Below, piece after piece: positions 28,225-36,552 of a stretch of 64,000 nt of DNA. This DNA is from DATMER01 sp963741305 (lineage in GTDB: Bacteria; Acidobacteriota; Thermoanaerobaculia; Multivoradales; UBA5704), in NCBI GenBank assembly GCA_963741305.1, contig CAVUHL010000003.1:4278001-4342000 (forward strand), in the 5' to 3' direction. The notes under the pieces are model-generated. The model was not told where the DNA came from. It was given only the letters and a program-made list of their open reading frames with translations, and searched no databases. Every line of letters starts with the position of its first letter. The stretch's first letter is position 1. Made by a program: the position numbers and the translations under genes.

Positions 28225-30419
28225 GGCTCCTCCTCGATGGCCCACAGCTCGACTCCGATTCCGGGATCATAGGCCGGGAGGAACACCCGCGGCCCCACCG
28301 CGAGCAGGTCCAGGCGGCCGATGAAGCCCGGGGCCAAGTCCCGGATCCTCACAGCCTCCGCGCCGTCGGTCTCCCAGAGGGGGATTCCGGACCCCTCGGT
28401 GGTGAACAGGAGCCGTTCCCCGAGGATCGAGAAAGTGGCTCCCCCCGGTGCGTTCAACGGGCTGCTGCGCTCCCCGTCCGCGACCCAGAGACGGTCCTCC
28501 GCCGTGTAGTAGAGCCGTCCCTGGAAGATGGTCCAGGGACGGCCGGGGTCGGCGGCGGGACCGATCCTGTCCGTATCGGCCCAGAGCCCCTCGTGATTCG
28601 AGACGATCAGCCTCTCTCCCAGGAAGGCGAGGAGGGAGCCGGTCAGCCCCTCGGCTTCCAGGACTGCCGTGGTGCCGTCGCTGCTCCACAGGCCGGCGCC
28701 GTCGAAAAACCAGAGCCGGCCGGCGTGCACGGTCAGGTGAGACGCGCCCTCTGTCCCGATATGGAGGCTCCCCTGGAAGGCAGCCAGCTCACGATCGCCG
28801 ATGTCCGCCACCTTCTGGACGGTAATGCCGTCGGTCTTCCAAAGTGAACCCTCCAGGGAGAGGAACAGCTCGCCTCCAACGACCGCGGAGGCCAGCACCT
28901 CCGGCGGCTCGCGCGGCTCCTCCCCGGGAACCAGCTCGGCCACGAGGACGGTGTTGGTGCCGTCGCTCTTCCAAAGCTCGTAGCCGTGGACCCCGTCGTC
29001 GGCGAAAAACAGCACGGTGTCTCCGAGGGCGCGCAGACCGGAAGGAAAGGAGCCTCCACGGTCGGAATCGTCCAGGTCCCCGACCAGCCTCGTGCCGGTG
29101 CCGTCGGTCGCCCAAAGCTCCAGCCCGTGCTCGCCGTCGTCGGCGCCGAACAGGAACGCCCCAGGCAGGGAAGCACCGTGGAGCGACACCCAGGGCACCT
29201 GAGGCTCGAAGTCGCTGAGCCGGCCGTCTGCCGTCCACAGCTCCATGCCGGTCACGCCGTCGTCGGCTGCAAAGAGGACCCGGTCTCCCATGACGATCAG
29301 GGAGCCCGGGTTTCCGTCGCATGGGCCAGGGCAGACGTCGCGGACCAGATCCACCCGGTGGCCGTCCGTAGACCACAGCTCGCGGCCGAGGATGCCGTCG
29401 TTGCCGGTGAAATAGAGATTCCCGCCATGGGCGAGACCGAGGGCTTCGATCCCCGCGCAGGGGCCGGGGCAGAGGTCGCGCAGCAGGCGGGTCCCCGCGT
29501 ACGTGCCGTCGCTCACCCACAGCTCGGGGCCGTGGACACCGTCATGGGCGGCGAAGACGAACCGGCCGTCCGAAGAGGAGCGCGGCAGGCCCAGGTACAT
29601 CGCCTCGGACGGGGCGAAGAACGCCTGCTTCCGGGAAAAGCGGGTGAGGCGCTGCGCTGCCTTGCCGTCCGAGACCCACAACTCCTGGCCTCGCCTAGTC
29701 TCGGCGACGAACCAGAGGCGTCCGCCTTGGACGACCGCGTCCAGGACCCCCAGGTCCCGAGCCAGGATGCCGTCCGTGGACCACAGCTCGCTGCCGGCGG
29801 CGAAGACGAGGTGCCTACCCACTCCCCCCAGGATGCGCGGCTTCCTTGCAAACTTCCAGACTTTGCCGTCGCTGCGCCAGAGGGATCTCCCCCGCACGAA
29901 CCAGATCCGCCCCTGAAAGGCCGTGAGCTGCGACCCGGAGGACGCCACGGCCAGCCGGGTCCCCTCCGGGGTGCCGTCGCTGCGCCAGATGCCCCCGTCC
30001 GCCACGAAGTACAGGAGCCCCTGTGCCGCTACCCAACCGCCAGTAGACAGTGGACCGGTCAGGCGCACCGCGGCCGTGCCGTCGGTTGACCACAGCGACT
30101 TCCGGACGGCACCGGGCTCGTAGCCAAGGAAGAAGAGGCGGTCCCCGATCCGCGCAAAAGGCTCCACGGCGTCGGTGCAGCCCGGGCAGGTGTCCACGAG
30201 GGGCCGGGTCCCCTCGGGCGTGCCATCGCTACGCCAGAGCACCCGGCCCGAGCCGTCCGAAGCCTCGAACACGGCCACGTTGCCGAGCGCCGTGAAGGCT
30301 GCCGGCCCGGAGCCCGCGGGCAAGGGCACGGGATTCACGTCCTTGACGAGGCGTAGCTCGATACCGGCGGCCGGAACCACGAGCAGGAGCAGCGAGAGGG
30401 CGGTCAGGGCGGGACGCAT
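28221..30419 (-). CDS. ELWxxDGT repeat protein 1
   Basis: Secreted 732-residue beta-propeller-like protein. A signal peptide (MRPALTALSLLLLVVPAAG) is followed by many repeats of about 45-50 residues with the core ELW/LWxSDGTxxGT (for example LWRSDGTPEGTR, ELWVSDGTYAGTR, ELWKSDGTNT), each paired with a phrase such as GDRLFFxxDDGxHG. This matches the ELWxxDGT repeat family; its function is unknown, and extracellular binding is the usual guess. I start at 30419, the beginning of the signal peptide. The frame stays open another 129 codons upstream, but only through a 21-bp repeat array. It is the shortest of three tandem paralogues. Confidence 0.85.
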   Translation of the reverse strand: MRPALTALSLLLLVVPAAGIELRLVKDVNPVPLPAGSGPAAFTALGNVAVFEASDGSGRVLWRSDGTPEGTRPLVDTCPGCTDAVEPFARIGDRLFFLGYEPGAVRKSLWSTDGTAAVRLTGPLSTGGWVAAQGLLYFVADGGIWRSDGTPEGTRLAVASSGSQLTAFQGRIWFVRGRSLWRSDGKVWKFARKPRILGGVGRHLVFAAGSELWSTDGILARDLGVLDAVVQGGRLWFVAETRRGQELWVSDGKAAQRLTRFSRKQAFFAPSEAMYLGLPRSSSDGRFVFAAHDGVHGPELWVSDGTYAGTRLLRDLCPGPCAGIEALGLAHGGNLYFTGNDGILGRELWSTDGHRVDLVRDVCPGPCDGNPGSLIVMGDRVLFAADDGVTGMELWTADGRLSDFEPQVPWVSLHGASLPGAFLFGADDGEHGLELWATDGTGTRLVGDLDDSDRGGSFPSGLRALGDTVLFFADDGVHGYELWKSDGTNTVLVAELVPGEEPREPPEVLASAVVGGELFLSLEGSLWKTDGITVQKVADIGDRELAAFQGSLHIGTEGASHLTVHAGRLWFFDGAGLWSSDGTTAVLEAEGLTGSLLAFLGERLIVSNHEGLWADTDRIGPAADPGRPWTIFQGRLYYTAEDRLWVADGERSSPLNAPGGATFSILGERLLFTTEGSGIPLWETDGAEAVRIRDLAPGFIGRLDLLAVGPRVFLPAYDPGIGVELWAIEEEP

Positions 30420-30424
30420 CCGGG

Positions 30425-30780
30425 CCAAAATGGCGCCGGACGCGATGAGAATCGTTCCGGACGCGGTAAAGATCGTTTTGCACGCGGCCAAAGTCATTTT
30501 GTACGCGTCCGGAATCATTCTAGCCGCGTGCAGAATCGTTCTGAACGCGGTCAAAGTCATTTTCATCGCGTCTCGAATCGATCTGAACGCGGTCAGAATC
30601 GTTTTGCACGCGTCCCGAATCGTTCTGATCGCGGCCAAAGTCGTTCTGATCGCGTGCAAAGTCGTTTTGAACGCGTGCAGAACCGTTCCGAACGCGTCCA
30701 AAGTCATTTTGCACGCGGCCAACACGATTCTGAACGCGTGCAAAACGATTCCTAGCGCGTTCGAAGCGATTCCAGCCAGG
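30425..30780. repeat. 21-bp-period tandem array with metronomic GCG (array C)
   Basis: The 446-bp gap between ELWxxDGT genes 2 and 1 has no supported gene. On the plus strand GCG starts at 30442, 30463, 30484, 30505, 30526, 30547, 30568, 30589, 30610, 30631, 30652, 30673, 30694, 30715, 30736 and 30757: sixteen occurrences at exactly 21 bp. Units read like TGCAGAACCGTTCCGAACGC plus G, with the TTTTG/TTCTG and AAAGTC/GAATCG parts varying. Both strands are open in one frame across the array because 21 is a multiple of three. The array is richer in A/T than the genes on either side. Confidence 0.95.
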
Positions 30781-30865
30781 CTCGAGGGCTCGGCCGCCGC
30801 GAACAAACTCTTCCGGGACGCTCAGCTCGCCGTCCCCGCTTCGATCTGAGCCTGGCTCAACGCGG

Positions 30866-33604
30866 TCAGGGCGCCTCCGATCGCGCTGCCCAGAGCTCCC
30901 AGCCGGTGGCGTTGTCGTAGCCCGGGAAGAAGACCAGGTTCCCGGCGCGGATCAGCTCCACGGTGAAGATCCTGGGCTCGACCTCGAAGGTGCCCGCCGG
31001 CGTGCCGTCGGTCTCCCACAGCACCTGGTGGCCCAGGAAGTTCTGAGCGATGAAGACGACGCGGTCGCCCAGCTCGGCGAACTGGCCCGCGGAGTAGATC
31101 GGCTGGCCCTCGCGGTCGCGGAGGGGCCCGGTCCCTGCCTCCGTGCCGTCCGTCACCCAGAGCGTGCCGTCGGCCGGGGAGGTGTAGTAGAGCCCGCCCT
31201 GGAAGACCGCCTGGGAAAGGCGGGAGGGAAAGAAATCCCGGCCGTGGAGCGTCAGGGTCCCCGCGGGCGTGCCGTCCGTCACCCAGAGGCCCTCGCCGTG
31301 GAAGGAGATGACGAGCCGGTCGCCGAGCGAGGCCATGAACAGGGATTCCAGGGAGCCGCTGCCGGGCTCGAATTCGACCTCCAGCCTCGTTCCGGCCTCG
31401 GTACCGTCGCTGCTCCACAGCTCCCGGCCATGCTCGCCGTCGTCCGCGAAGAACCAGAGCCGGCCGGCGTGGACGGTGAAAAAGGCCGGGAGCAGAAATT
31501 TGCCGCCCGCCTCGAGGTCCATGAAGGGCACGGTGCCAGCCGCGGTGCCATCGCTCATCCAGAGCTGGCGGTCCGCGCCGGCCGTGAAGTAGAGCTTCCC
31601 CTGGAAAGCTGTCATGCCCCGGGGTTCTGCGCCGGCCGGTCCGGGCACGATGTCGCGGAGCAGCCGCGTCCCCTCGCGGGTGCCGTCGCTCACCCATGGC
31701 TTGAGGCCGTGCTCCTCGTCCCGGAGCTCGAAGAACACCAGGCTCCCCAGGGCCGCCATCTGCTGCGGCACATTGCAGCAGCTCGGCACGGCCTCCTCGG
31801 TCAGGCGGAAGGTTCCCGCCGCCGTGCCGTCCGTCCGCCACGGCACGTAGGTGTCACCGAGCTCGTACCCGAAGTAGAAGAGCAGCCCTCCGGCCTCTAC
31901 GAATGCTCTCGCCGGCCGCGACCCGTCCAGCTCGTCCTCTTCGAACGTGCGGAACCGCACGGTCCCGGCCTCGGTGCCGTCGCTCTTCCACAGCTCGGGA
32001 GCGGAAACGCCTTCATTGGGGACGACGAAGACGACCTCGTCCCCCAGCGGCATGAGGCTCCTGGGGAAGGAGCCGCCGAGGTCGACCTGGTTGATGTCCG
32101 CGACGAGCCCGGTGCCGGCAGCAGTGCCGTCGGTGCGCCAGAGCTCGTACCCGTGGGCGCCCTCGTCGGCGTTGAACAGCAGCTCTCCGTTCAGGACCGC
32201 CGCATGGAACCCCTCTTCCTCCCAGATGCCCCGCGACGCGAAATCGGTGACCGGGACGGTCCTCGGCGCGGTCCCGTCGGTCCGCCAGATCTCCCAGCCC
32301 TCCTCGATGGTTGCGGCCACGAAGAGGAGCCGGTCACCCACGACGACGAACCCGTAGGGATTCCCGAGGTCGATGCCGCTCACCTGGCGGGTGCCCTGCG
32401 GGGTGCCGTCCGTGAGCCAGAGCTTGCGGCCGCGGTCGGCCTCCTCCGCGGTGAAGTAGAGCCGGCCGGCGAACGTCTTCAAGGGGACCGGTGTGCTCCA
32501 GCACGGGCCGGGGCAGACGTCCCGCAGCAGGCGGGTGCCCTGCGGGGTGCCGTCCGTGACCCAGGGCTCGATGCCATGGGCCAGGTCAAACGCCCGGAAG
32601 ACGAAGAGGCCGGGGAGGCCCTGCTCCGCGGAAAGCCCGAAGGACGATGAGTCGGACGGGAATCTGAGCAGCATCCGAGTGCCGCGCCCCGTGCCGTCGC
32701 TGACCCAGAGCTGCCGGGTCTGGGTGCGGCTGTCATCCACCACAAACCAGAGCCGGCCCGCGTGGACGACGGGCGGTTCCTGGGCCGCGCTCAGCCTGGA
32801 GGGGAAGCTCGTGACCGGATGCGTCCTCTTGGCGGTCCCGTCGCCGGCCCAGAGCTGCCGGCTCAAGCCCCGGCCCGGGGGCGGCGCGAAGAAAGTGAGG
32901 CGGTTGCCGACGACCCGGATGTGCTCTGGAGCGCCATGGCTTGGCGAGGACGGGACGGGATCGATGGCCGGGACCGTGCCGGCGGCGGTGCCGTCGGAGC
33001 TCCAGAGGGCGCCGCCGTGCTTCCCGTCGTCGGCGGCGAACCACACCCGGCCCCGGTAGGCCGTCAGCTCACGGATCTCCGAGCTCTCGGATCCCGGCCG
33101 GACGTCGGCCACGAAGTGGGTACCGGCGGGGGTGCCGTCGCTGCGCCACAGCTCCGCGCCGTTCTCCACATCCCGGGCGATGAAATAGAGGAGGCCCTGA
33201 CTGGCGACCCAGGCATGCGAGAAAGAGACGGTCGATCTTTCAGTGATCTGGAACGTGCCCGCGGCCGTGCCGTCGCTGACCCAGAGGATCGCGGCGCCGT
33301 TCAGGGGATGGGAGGACAGGAAGAAGTAGCGCTGCTCCGTCACCGCGAGCGGCACCGGCTCCGCAAAGGCGGGATCGGTGAGCTGGAAGGTACCCGCGGG
33401 GGTGCCGTCGGTACTCCAAAGCGCCCGGCCGGAGGTGCCGTCGCCGGCAAAGAAGAGGACGGCGCCGTTGAACGTGACCAGATGCGCCGGCTCCGACCCG
33501 GCCGGCGCCGGTGCCGGGTTGATGTCCTTGACGAGGTACGGCTCCAGGCCGGCCGCCGGGAGAGCCAGGAGTGCGAGCAGGGAGCAGGCGGCAAGACTCT
33601 TCAT
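30866..33604 (-). CDS. ELWxxDGT repeat protein 2
   Basis: Secreted 912-residue paralogue. The signal peptide is MKSLAACSLLALLALPAAG; the mature protein begins LEPYLVKDINPAPAPAGSEP, nearly the same as the other two copies. It carries about sixteen repeats with LWxSDGTxAGT and phrases such as FAADDGKHGGALW and FNADEGAHGYELW. AGGAGG lies nine bases before the ATG at 33604; a TTG directly before it is less likely. The gene follows paralogue 3 by 76 bp, with a hairpin in the gap that includes the Shine-Dalgarno. It ends about 25 bp before repeat array C begins on the other side. Confidence 0.87.
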   Translation of the reverse strand: MKSLAACSLLALLALPAAGLEPYLVKDINPAPAPAGSEPAHLVTFNGAVLFFAGDGTSGRALWSTDGTPAGTFQLTDPAFAEPVPLAVTEQRYFFLSSHPLNGAAILWVSDGTAAGTFQITERSTVSFSHAWVASQGLLYFIARDVENGAELWRSDGTPAGTHFVADVRPGSESSEIRELTAYRGRVWFAADDGKHGGALWSSDGTAAGTVPAIDPVPSSPSHGAPEHIRVVGNRLTFFAPPPGRGLSRQLWAGDGTAKRTHPVTSFPSRLSAAQEPPVVHAGRLWFVVDDSRTQTRQLWVSDGTGRGTRMLLRFPSDSSSFGLSAEQGLPGLFVFRAFDLAHGIEPWVTDGTPQGTRLLRDVCPGPCWSTPVPLKTFAGRLYFTAEEADRGRKLWLTDGTPQGTRQVSGIDLGNPYGFVVVGDRLLFVAATIEEGWEIWRTDGTAPRTVPVTDFASRGIWEEEGFHAAVLNGELLFNADEGAHGYELWRTDGTAAGTGLVADINQVDLGGSFPRSLMPLGDEVVFVVPNEGVSAPELWKSDGTEAGTVRFRTFEEDELDGSRPARAFVEAGGLLFYFGYELGDTYVPWRTDGTAAGTFRLTEEAVPSCCNVPQQMAALGSLVFFELRDEEHGLKPWVSDGTREGTRLLRDIVPGPAGAEPRGMTAFQGKLYFTAGADRQLWMSDGTAAGTVPFMDLEAGGKFLLPAFFTVHAGRLWFFADDGEHGRELWSSDGTEAGTRLEVEFEPGSGSLESLFMASLGDRLVISFHGEGLWVTDGTPAGTLTLHGRDFFPSRLSQAVFQGGLYYTSPADGTLWVTDGTEAGTGPLRDREGQPIYSAGQFAELGDRVVFIAQNFLGHQVLWETDGTPAGTFEVEPRIFTVELIRAGNLVFFPGYDNATGWELWAARSEAP

Positions 33605-33610
33605 CAAGCT

Positions 33611-33660
33611 CCTCCTGAGGGGTGCGTGACAGGCAATATGCTACCGCACTCCCTCAGGAC
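33611..33660 (-). other. Intergenic hairpin covering the ELWxxDGT-2 Shine-Dalgarno
   Basis: TCCTGAGGGGTGCG (from 33613) and CGCACTCCCTCAGGA (to 33659) can pair with one bulge around an 18-base loop. Read leftward, the distal arm contains the AGGAGG of ELWxxDGT gene 2. It could be a terminator-like or SD-sequestering structure between paralogues 3 and 2; there is no T-run. Confidence 0.45.
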
Positions 33661-33680
33661 CCCTTGGAGCCCACCGTGGT

Positions 33681-36392
33681 TTACGGCCGCACCGCCCAGA
33701 GCTCCCATCCGGTGGCGTCGTCGAAGCCGCCGAAGAACACCCGCTCCCCCGCCCGGACCAGCTCCTCCGAGACCTTCTCCCGGATGCGGAACGTGCCGGC
33801 CTCGGTGCCGTCGGATTGGTACAGGGAGCCTTCGGCGACGAAGAGCAGGTGGTCTCCCAGGGTTGCGAAGGCCTGGGGGGAAGGGATCGGCTGGCCGTCG
33901 CGGTCGTGGAACCGCACCGTGCCCGCCTCGGTGCCGTCGGTTGCCCAGATCTCCGTGCCGCCGTGGCCGTCGCCGGCGGCAAAAAAGAGCCTGCTCTGGA
34001 AGGCGGCCCCGCGGACCGTCTGGCTGGAGCTGATCTTCCGCGTGCCTTCCGGGGTCCCGTCGGTCGCCCACATCCCTCCCCCCTCCACGGACCCGGAGAG
34101 GATCAGCGCCGTACCGATGGAGGCCATGAAGTAAACCTGGGTGGAGGAGGAGCCGGGGGCGAGATCGACCGCCATGCCGGTGCCCGCCCCGGTGCCATCG
34201 CTGCTCCAGAGCTCCTTCCCGTGCTCGCCGTCCTCGGCGAAGAACCAGAGGCGCCCCGCGTGAACCGTCGGCAGCGATGCCTCGGAACCGAGGCTCGCGA
34301 CCTGTTGCGTGCCCGGCCCCGTGCCGTCGCTGCGCCAGAGGCCGTAGCCGTCGGCGTCGATGGCGGTGAAGTAGAGCTTCCCCTGGAACTCGATCATGCC
34401 CTGCGGCCTGGAGCCAAAGTCGCCGGGCTGGAGATCCCCGACCATCCGGGTGCCCGCCACCGTGCCGTCGCTCGTCCACAGCTCCTCGCCATGGATGCCG
34501 TCGTCCGCGGCGAAGAAGACCGAGCCTCCGGCGGCGCGCGGGGCGCCGGGCCGGCTCTCAGGCCCGAGGAGCTGGAGGGTGCCCGCCTCGGTGCCGTCCG
34601 TCCGCCAGAGCCCCGAGCGCAGGAAGAAGAAATCGTCGCCAGCCGCCTCGGCCGCCAGCCCGCTTTCATGGCTGGGCTCCGCGCCGGGCGTGAGGTCGGC
34701 GATCAGGCTCGCCCCGGGGCCGGGGCCGTGGCTCCGCCAGAGCTCGAAGCCGTGGACGCCGTCGTCCGCCAGGAAGACGGCGCTGTCGCCGAAGGCATGC
34801 AGTCCGGTCACGGACGACCCGCCGAGGTCGGAAGCGTTGATGTCGCGCACGAGCCGCGTGCCGGCGGGGGTGCCGTCGGTGCGCCACAGCTCGTTTCCGT
34901 ACCCGGTCTCATAGGCGCTGAACAGGAGCTGGCCGTCCAGGAGCGCGCTCTCGAAGAAGTTCAGGACGATGTCGTCCTCCTGGAAATCGCTGACCCGGAC
35001 GGTTCCCGCCGCCGTACCGTCGGTGCTCCAGATCTCGTCGCCGGACTGGCCGTCCTCGGCCACGAAGAGCATGCGGCCGCCCAGGAGGAAGGGCGCGAAC
35101 GGAAAGCCGTTGCAACTCCCCGGGCAAAGGTCGAGCGCGACGCGGGTGCCCGCCTCGGTGCCGTCCGTGGACCACAGCTCGTAACCGTGAGCGGGATCCT
35201 GCGCGGTGAAGTAGAGCCGGCCGTTCAGCTCGTACCACAGGTTGCGGGCGCCGGAGCACGCCCCCGGGCAGACGTCCCGCAGCAGGCGGGTGCCTTTCGG
35301 GGTCCCGTCCGAGATCCACAGCTCGATGCCGTGGGCTCCGTCGTGAGCCCAGAAGACGAAGCGGTCCTTCACGCCCCCTGTGAACGGCAGGTAGAGGAGG
35401 TACTCCCCGTCCAGGCCGAAGAAGGGGTCCCGCTTGCGGAAGGCGGTCAGGACCCGCGTGCCGCGGGCCGTGCCGTCGCTCACCCACAGCTCCTGGCCCT
35501 GTTTGTCCTCCGCGACGAAGTAGAGCCGGTTCCCTCGGGTGACGGAGTCGTGGAGGATGGCGGGCGTCTTGCCCCCCTTGAGCTTCGTGACCGGGGCCGT
35601 CCGCTTCACCGTGCCGTCGCCGGCCCAGAGCTGCCAGCCGCCGCCGGGCGCGGGGGCGAAGAAGGCGAGGCGGTTGCCGAGGACACGGAGGAGCTCCGGG
35701 GCCGGATGGGACGCCGACGAGGGGACCGGATCGACCGCCAGGACCGTGCCGCCCGGGGTGCCGTCGGTGCTCCAGAGGGCTCCGCCCCGCTGCCCGTCGT
35801 CGGCGCCGAACCAGACCCGGCCTCTGTACTCCCTCATCGACTGGACGCCCGAGCCGTCGCGTCCGGGCCGGATGTCGGCCACCCTGTAGGTACCCGCGGG
35901 GGTGCCGTCGCTCCTCCAGAGCTCCCTGCCGTGCTCCGGATCCTCGGCCGGAAAGTAGAGGACGCCCTGGCTCTCCATCCAGAGCGTGCCCGGGCGGGGT
36001 CTTACGTCGTCCTCGGTCAGGCGGAAGGTGCCCGCGGGCGTGCCATCGGTCACCCACAGCGGGTAGGCGTAGTCCTCGTCCTGGGCGAAGAAGAAATACA
36101 GCCGCCCGGTGAACCGGTACCCCCGCAGGGGCACGACACAGCCCAACTCGAGGTTGCAGGTCTCGGCAAGCCGGAAAGTGCCGGCCGCCGTGCCGTCGCT
36201 GCGCCACGGCTCTCTGCCGGAAACGCCGTCGTCGGCAAAGAACACGGCGGCGGCGCCCACGCGGCCCATGTACTCGGGGTTCGAGTCGGCCGGCTCGGGC
36301 ACCGGGTCGATGTCGTGGACGAGGTACGGCTCGAGGGCAAGGGCGGGAGCCGCGAGGAGCACGAGGAGACCGCAGACGGCGAGCTGTCGCAT
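33681..36392 (-). CDS. ELWxxDGT repeat protein 3
   Basis: Secreted 903-residue paralogue, first of the three in transcription order. Signal peptide MRQLAVCGLLVLLAAPALA; mature start LEPYLVHDIDPVPEPADSNP. Repeats contain ELWRSDGTPAGT, ELWSTDGTEAGT and blocks such as DVCPGACSG, matching DVCPGPC/DLCPGSC positions in the other copies, so the paralogues are collinear and probably arose by tandem duplication. It ends in ATGWELWAVRP. TAAAAT lies six bases before the ATG at 36392; GAGGGG between them could alternatively serve as a Shine-Dalgarno. Function unknown. Confidence 0.87.
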   Translation of the reverse strand: MRQLAVCGLLVLLAAPALALEPYLVHDIDPVPEPADSNPEYMGRVGAAAVFFADDGVSGREPWRSDGTAAGTFRLAETCNLELGCVVPLRGYRFTGRLYFFFAQDEDYAYPLWVTDGTPAGTFRLTEDDVRPRPGTLWMESQGVLYFPAEDPEHGRELWRSDGTPAGTYRVADIRPGRDGSGVQSMREYRGRVWFGADDGQRGGALWSTDGTPGGTVLAVDPVPSSASHPAPELLRVLGNRLAFFAPAPGGGWQLWAGDGTVKRTAPVTKLKGGKTPAILHDSVTRGNRLYFVAEDKQGQELWVSDGTARGTRVLTAFRKRDPFFGLDGEYLLYLPFTGGVKDRFVFWAHDGAHGIELWISDGTPKGTRLLRDVCPGACSGARNLWYELNGRLYFTAQDPAHGYELWSTDGTEAGTRVALDLCPGSCNGFPFAPFLLGGRMLFVAEDGQSGDEIWSTDGTAAGTVRVSDFQEDDIVLNFFESALLDGQLLFSAYETGYGNELWRTDGTPAGTRLVRDINASDLGGSSVTGLHAFGDSAVFLADDGVHGFELWRSHGPGPGASLIADLTPGAEPSHESGLAAEAAGDDFFFLRSGLWRTDGTEAGTLQLLGPESRPGAPRAAGGSVFFAADDGIHGEELWTSDGTVAGTRMVGDLQPGDFGSRPQGMIEFQGKLYFTAIDADGYGLWRSDGTGPGTQQVASLGSEASLPTVHAGRLWFFAEDGEHGKELWSSDGTGAGTGMAVDLAPGSSSTQVYFMASIGTALILSGSVEGGGMWATDGTPEGTRKISSSQTVRGAAFQSRLFFAAGDGHGGTEIWATDGTEAGTVRFHDRDGQPIPSPQAFATLGDHLLFVAEGSLYQSDGTEAGTFRIREKVSEELVRAGERVFFGGFDDATGWELWAVRP

Positions 36393-36404
36393 CCCCTCAT
36401 TTTA
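36393..36404 (-). promoter_or_regulatory. Candidate -10 of the ELWxxDGT operon
   Basis: TAAAAT on the minus strand (36404-36399) lies six bases before the ATG at 36392. The 21-bp array D lies just upstream, starting about 17 bp beyond the box, where a -35 element would be expected. Confidence 0.4.
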
Positions 36405-36420
36405 CTCTCCACTGCCGGGG

Positions 36421-36550
36421 CGGGCCACAAAACCCGCGGGTTGGATGGGAAAACCCGTGGGTTGGGACGAAAAACCCGTGGGTTGGGCTGCCAAACCGGC
36501 GGGTTGGAAGGGAAAACCCGCGGGTTTTTCGACTCAACCCGCGGGTTCAG
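36421..36550. repeat. 21-bp-period array with AACCCGCGGGTT palindromes (array D)
   Basis: AACCC/AACCG starts at 36431, 36452, 36473, 36494, 36515 and 36536, six times at exactly 21 bp. Most units carry the palindrome AACCCGCGGGTT or AACCCGTGGGTT, with spacers such as GGATGGGA, GGGACGAA and GGGCTGCC between them. The array lies between the stop of the DUF2911 gene and the candidate promoter of the ELWxxDGT operon. With 21 bp being two helical turns, all palindromes would face the same side of B-DNA. Confidence 0.9.
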
Positions 36551-36552
36551 CG

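Noticed and set aside
30425..30780. CRISPR array.
   Set aside because: Units are 21 bp, directly adjacent and degenerate, without identical repeats or spacers; no cas genes are present. The same holds for the other 21-bp arrays.
28221..30806. A longer 861-codon version of ELWxxDGT protein 1 with an N-terminal heptad-repeat region.
   Set aside because: The extra 129 codons are the leftward reading of 21-bp array C, open only because 21 is a multiple of three. A typical signal peptide begins at 30419, and the other two paralogues start there too.
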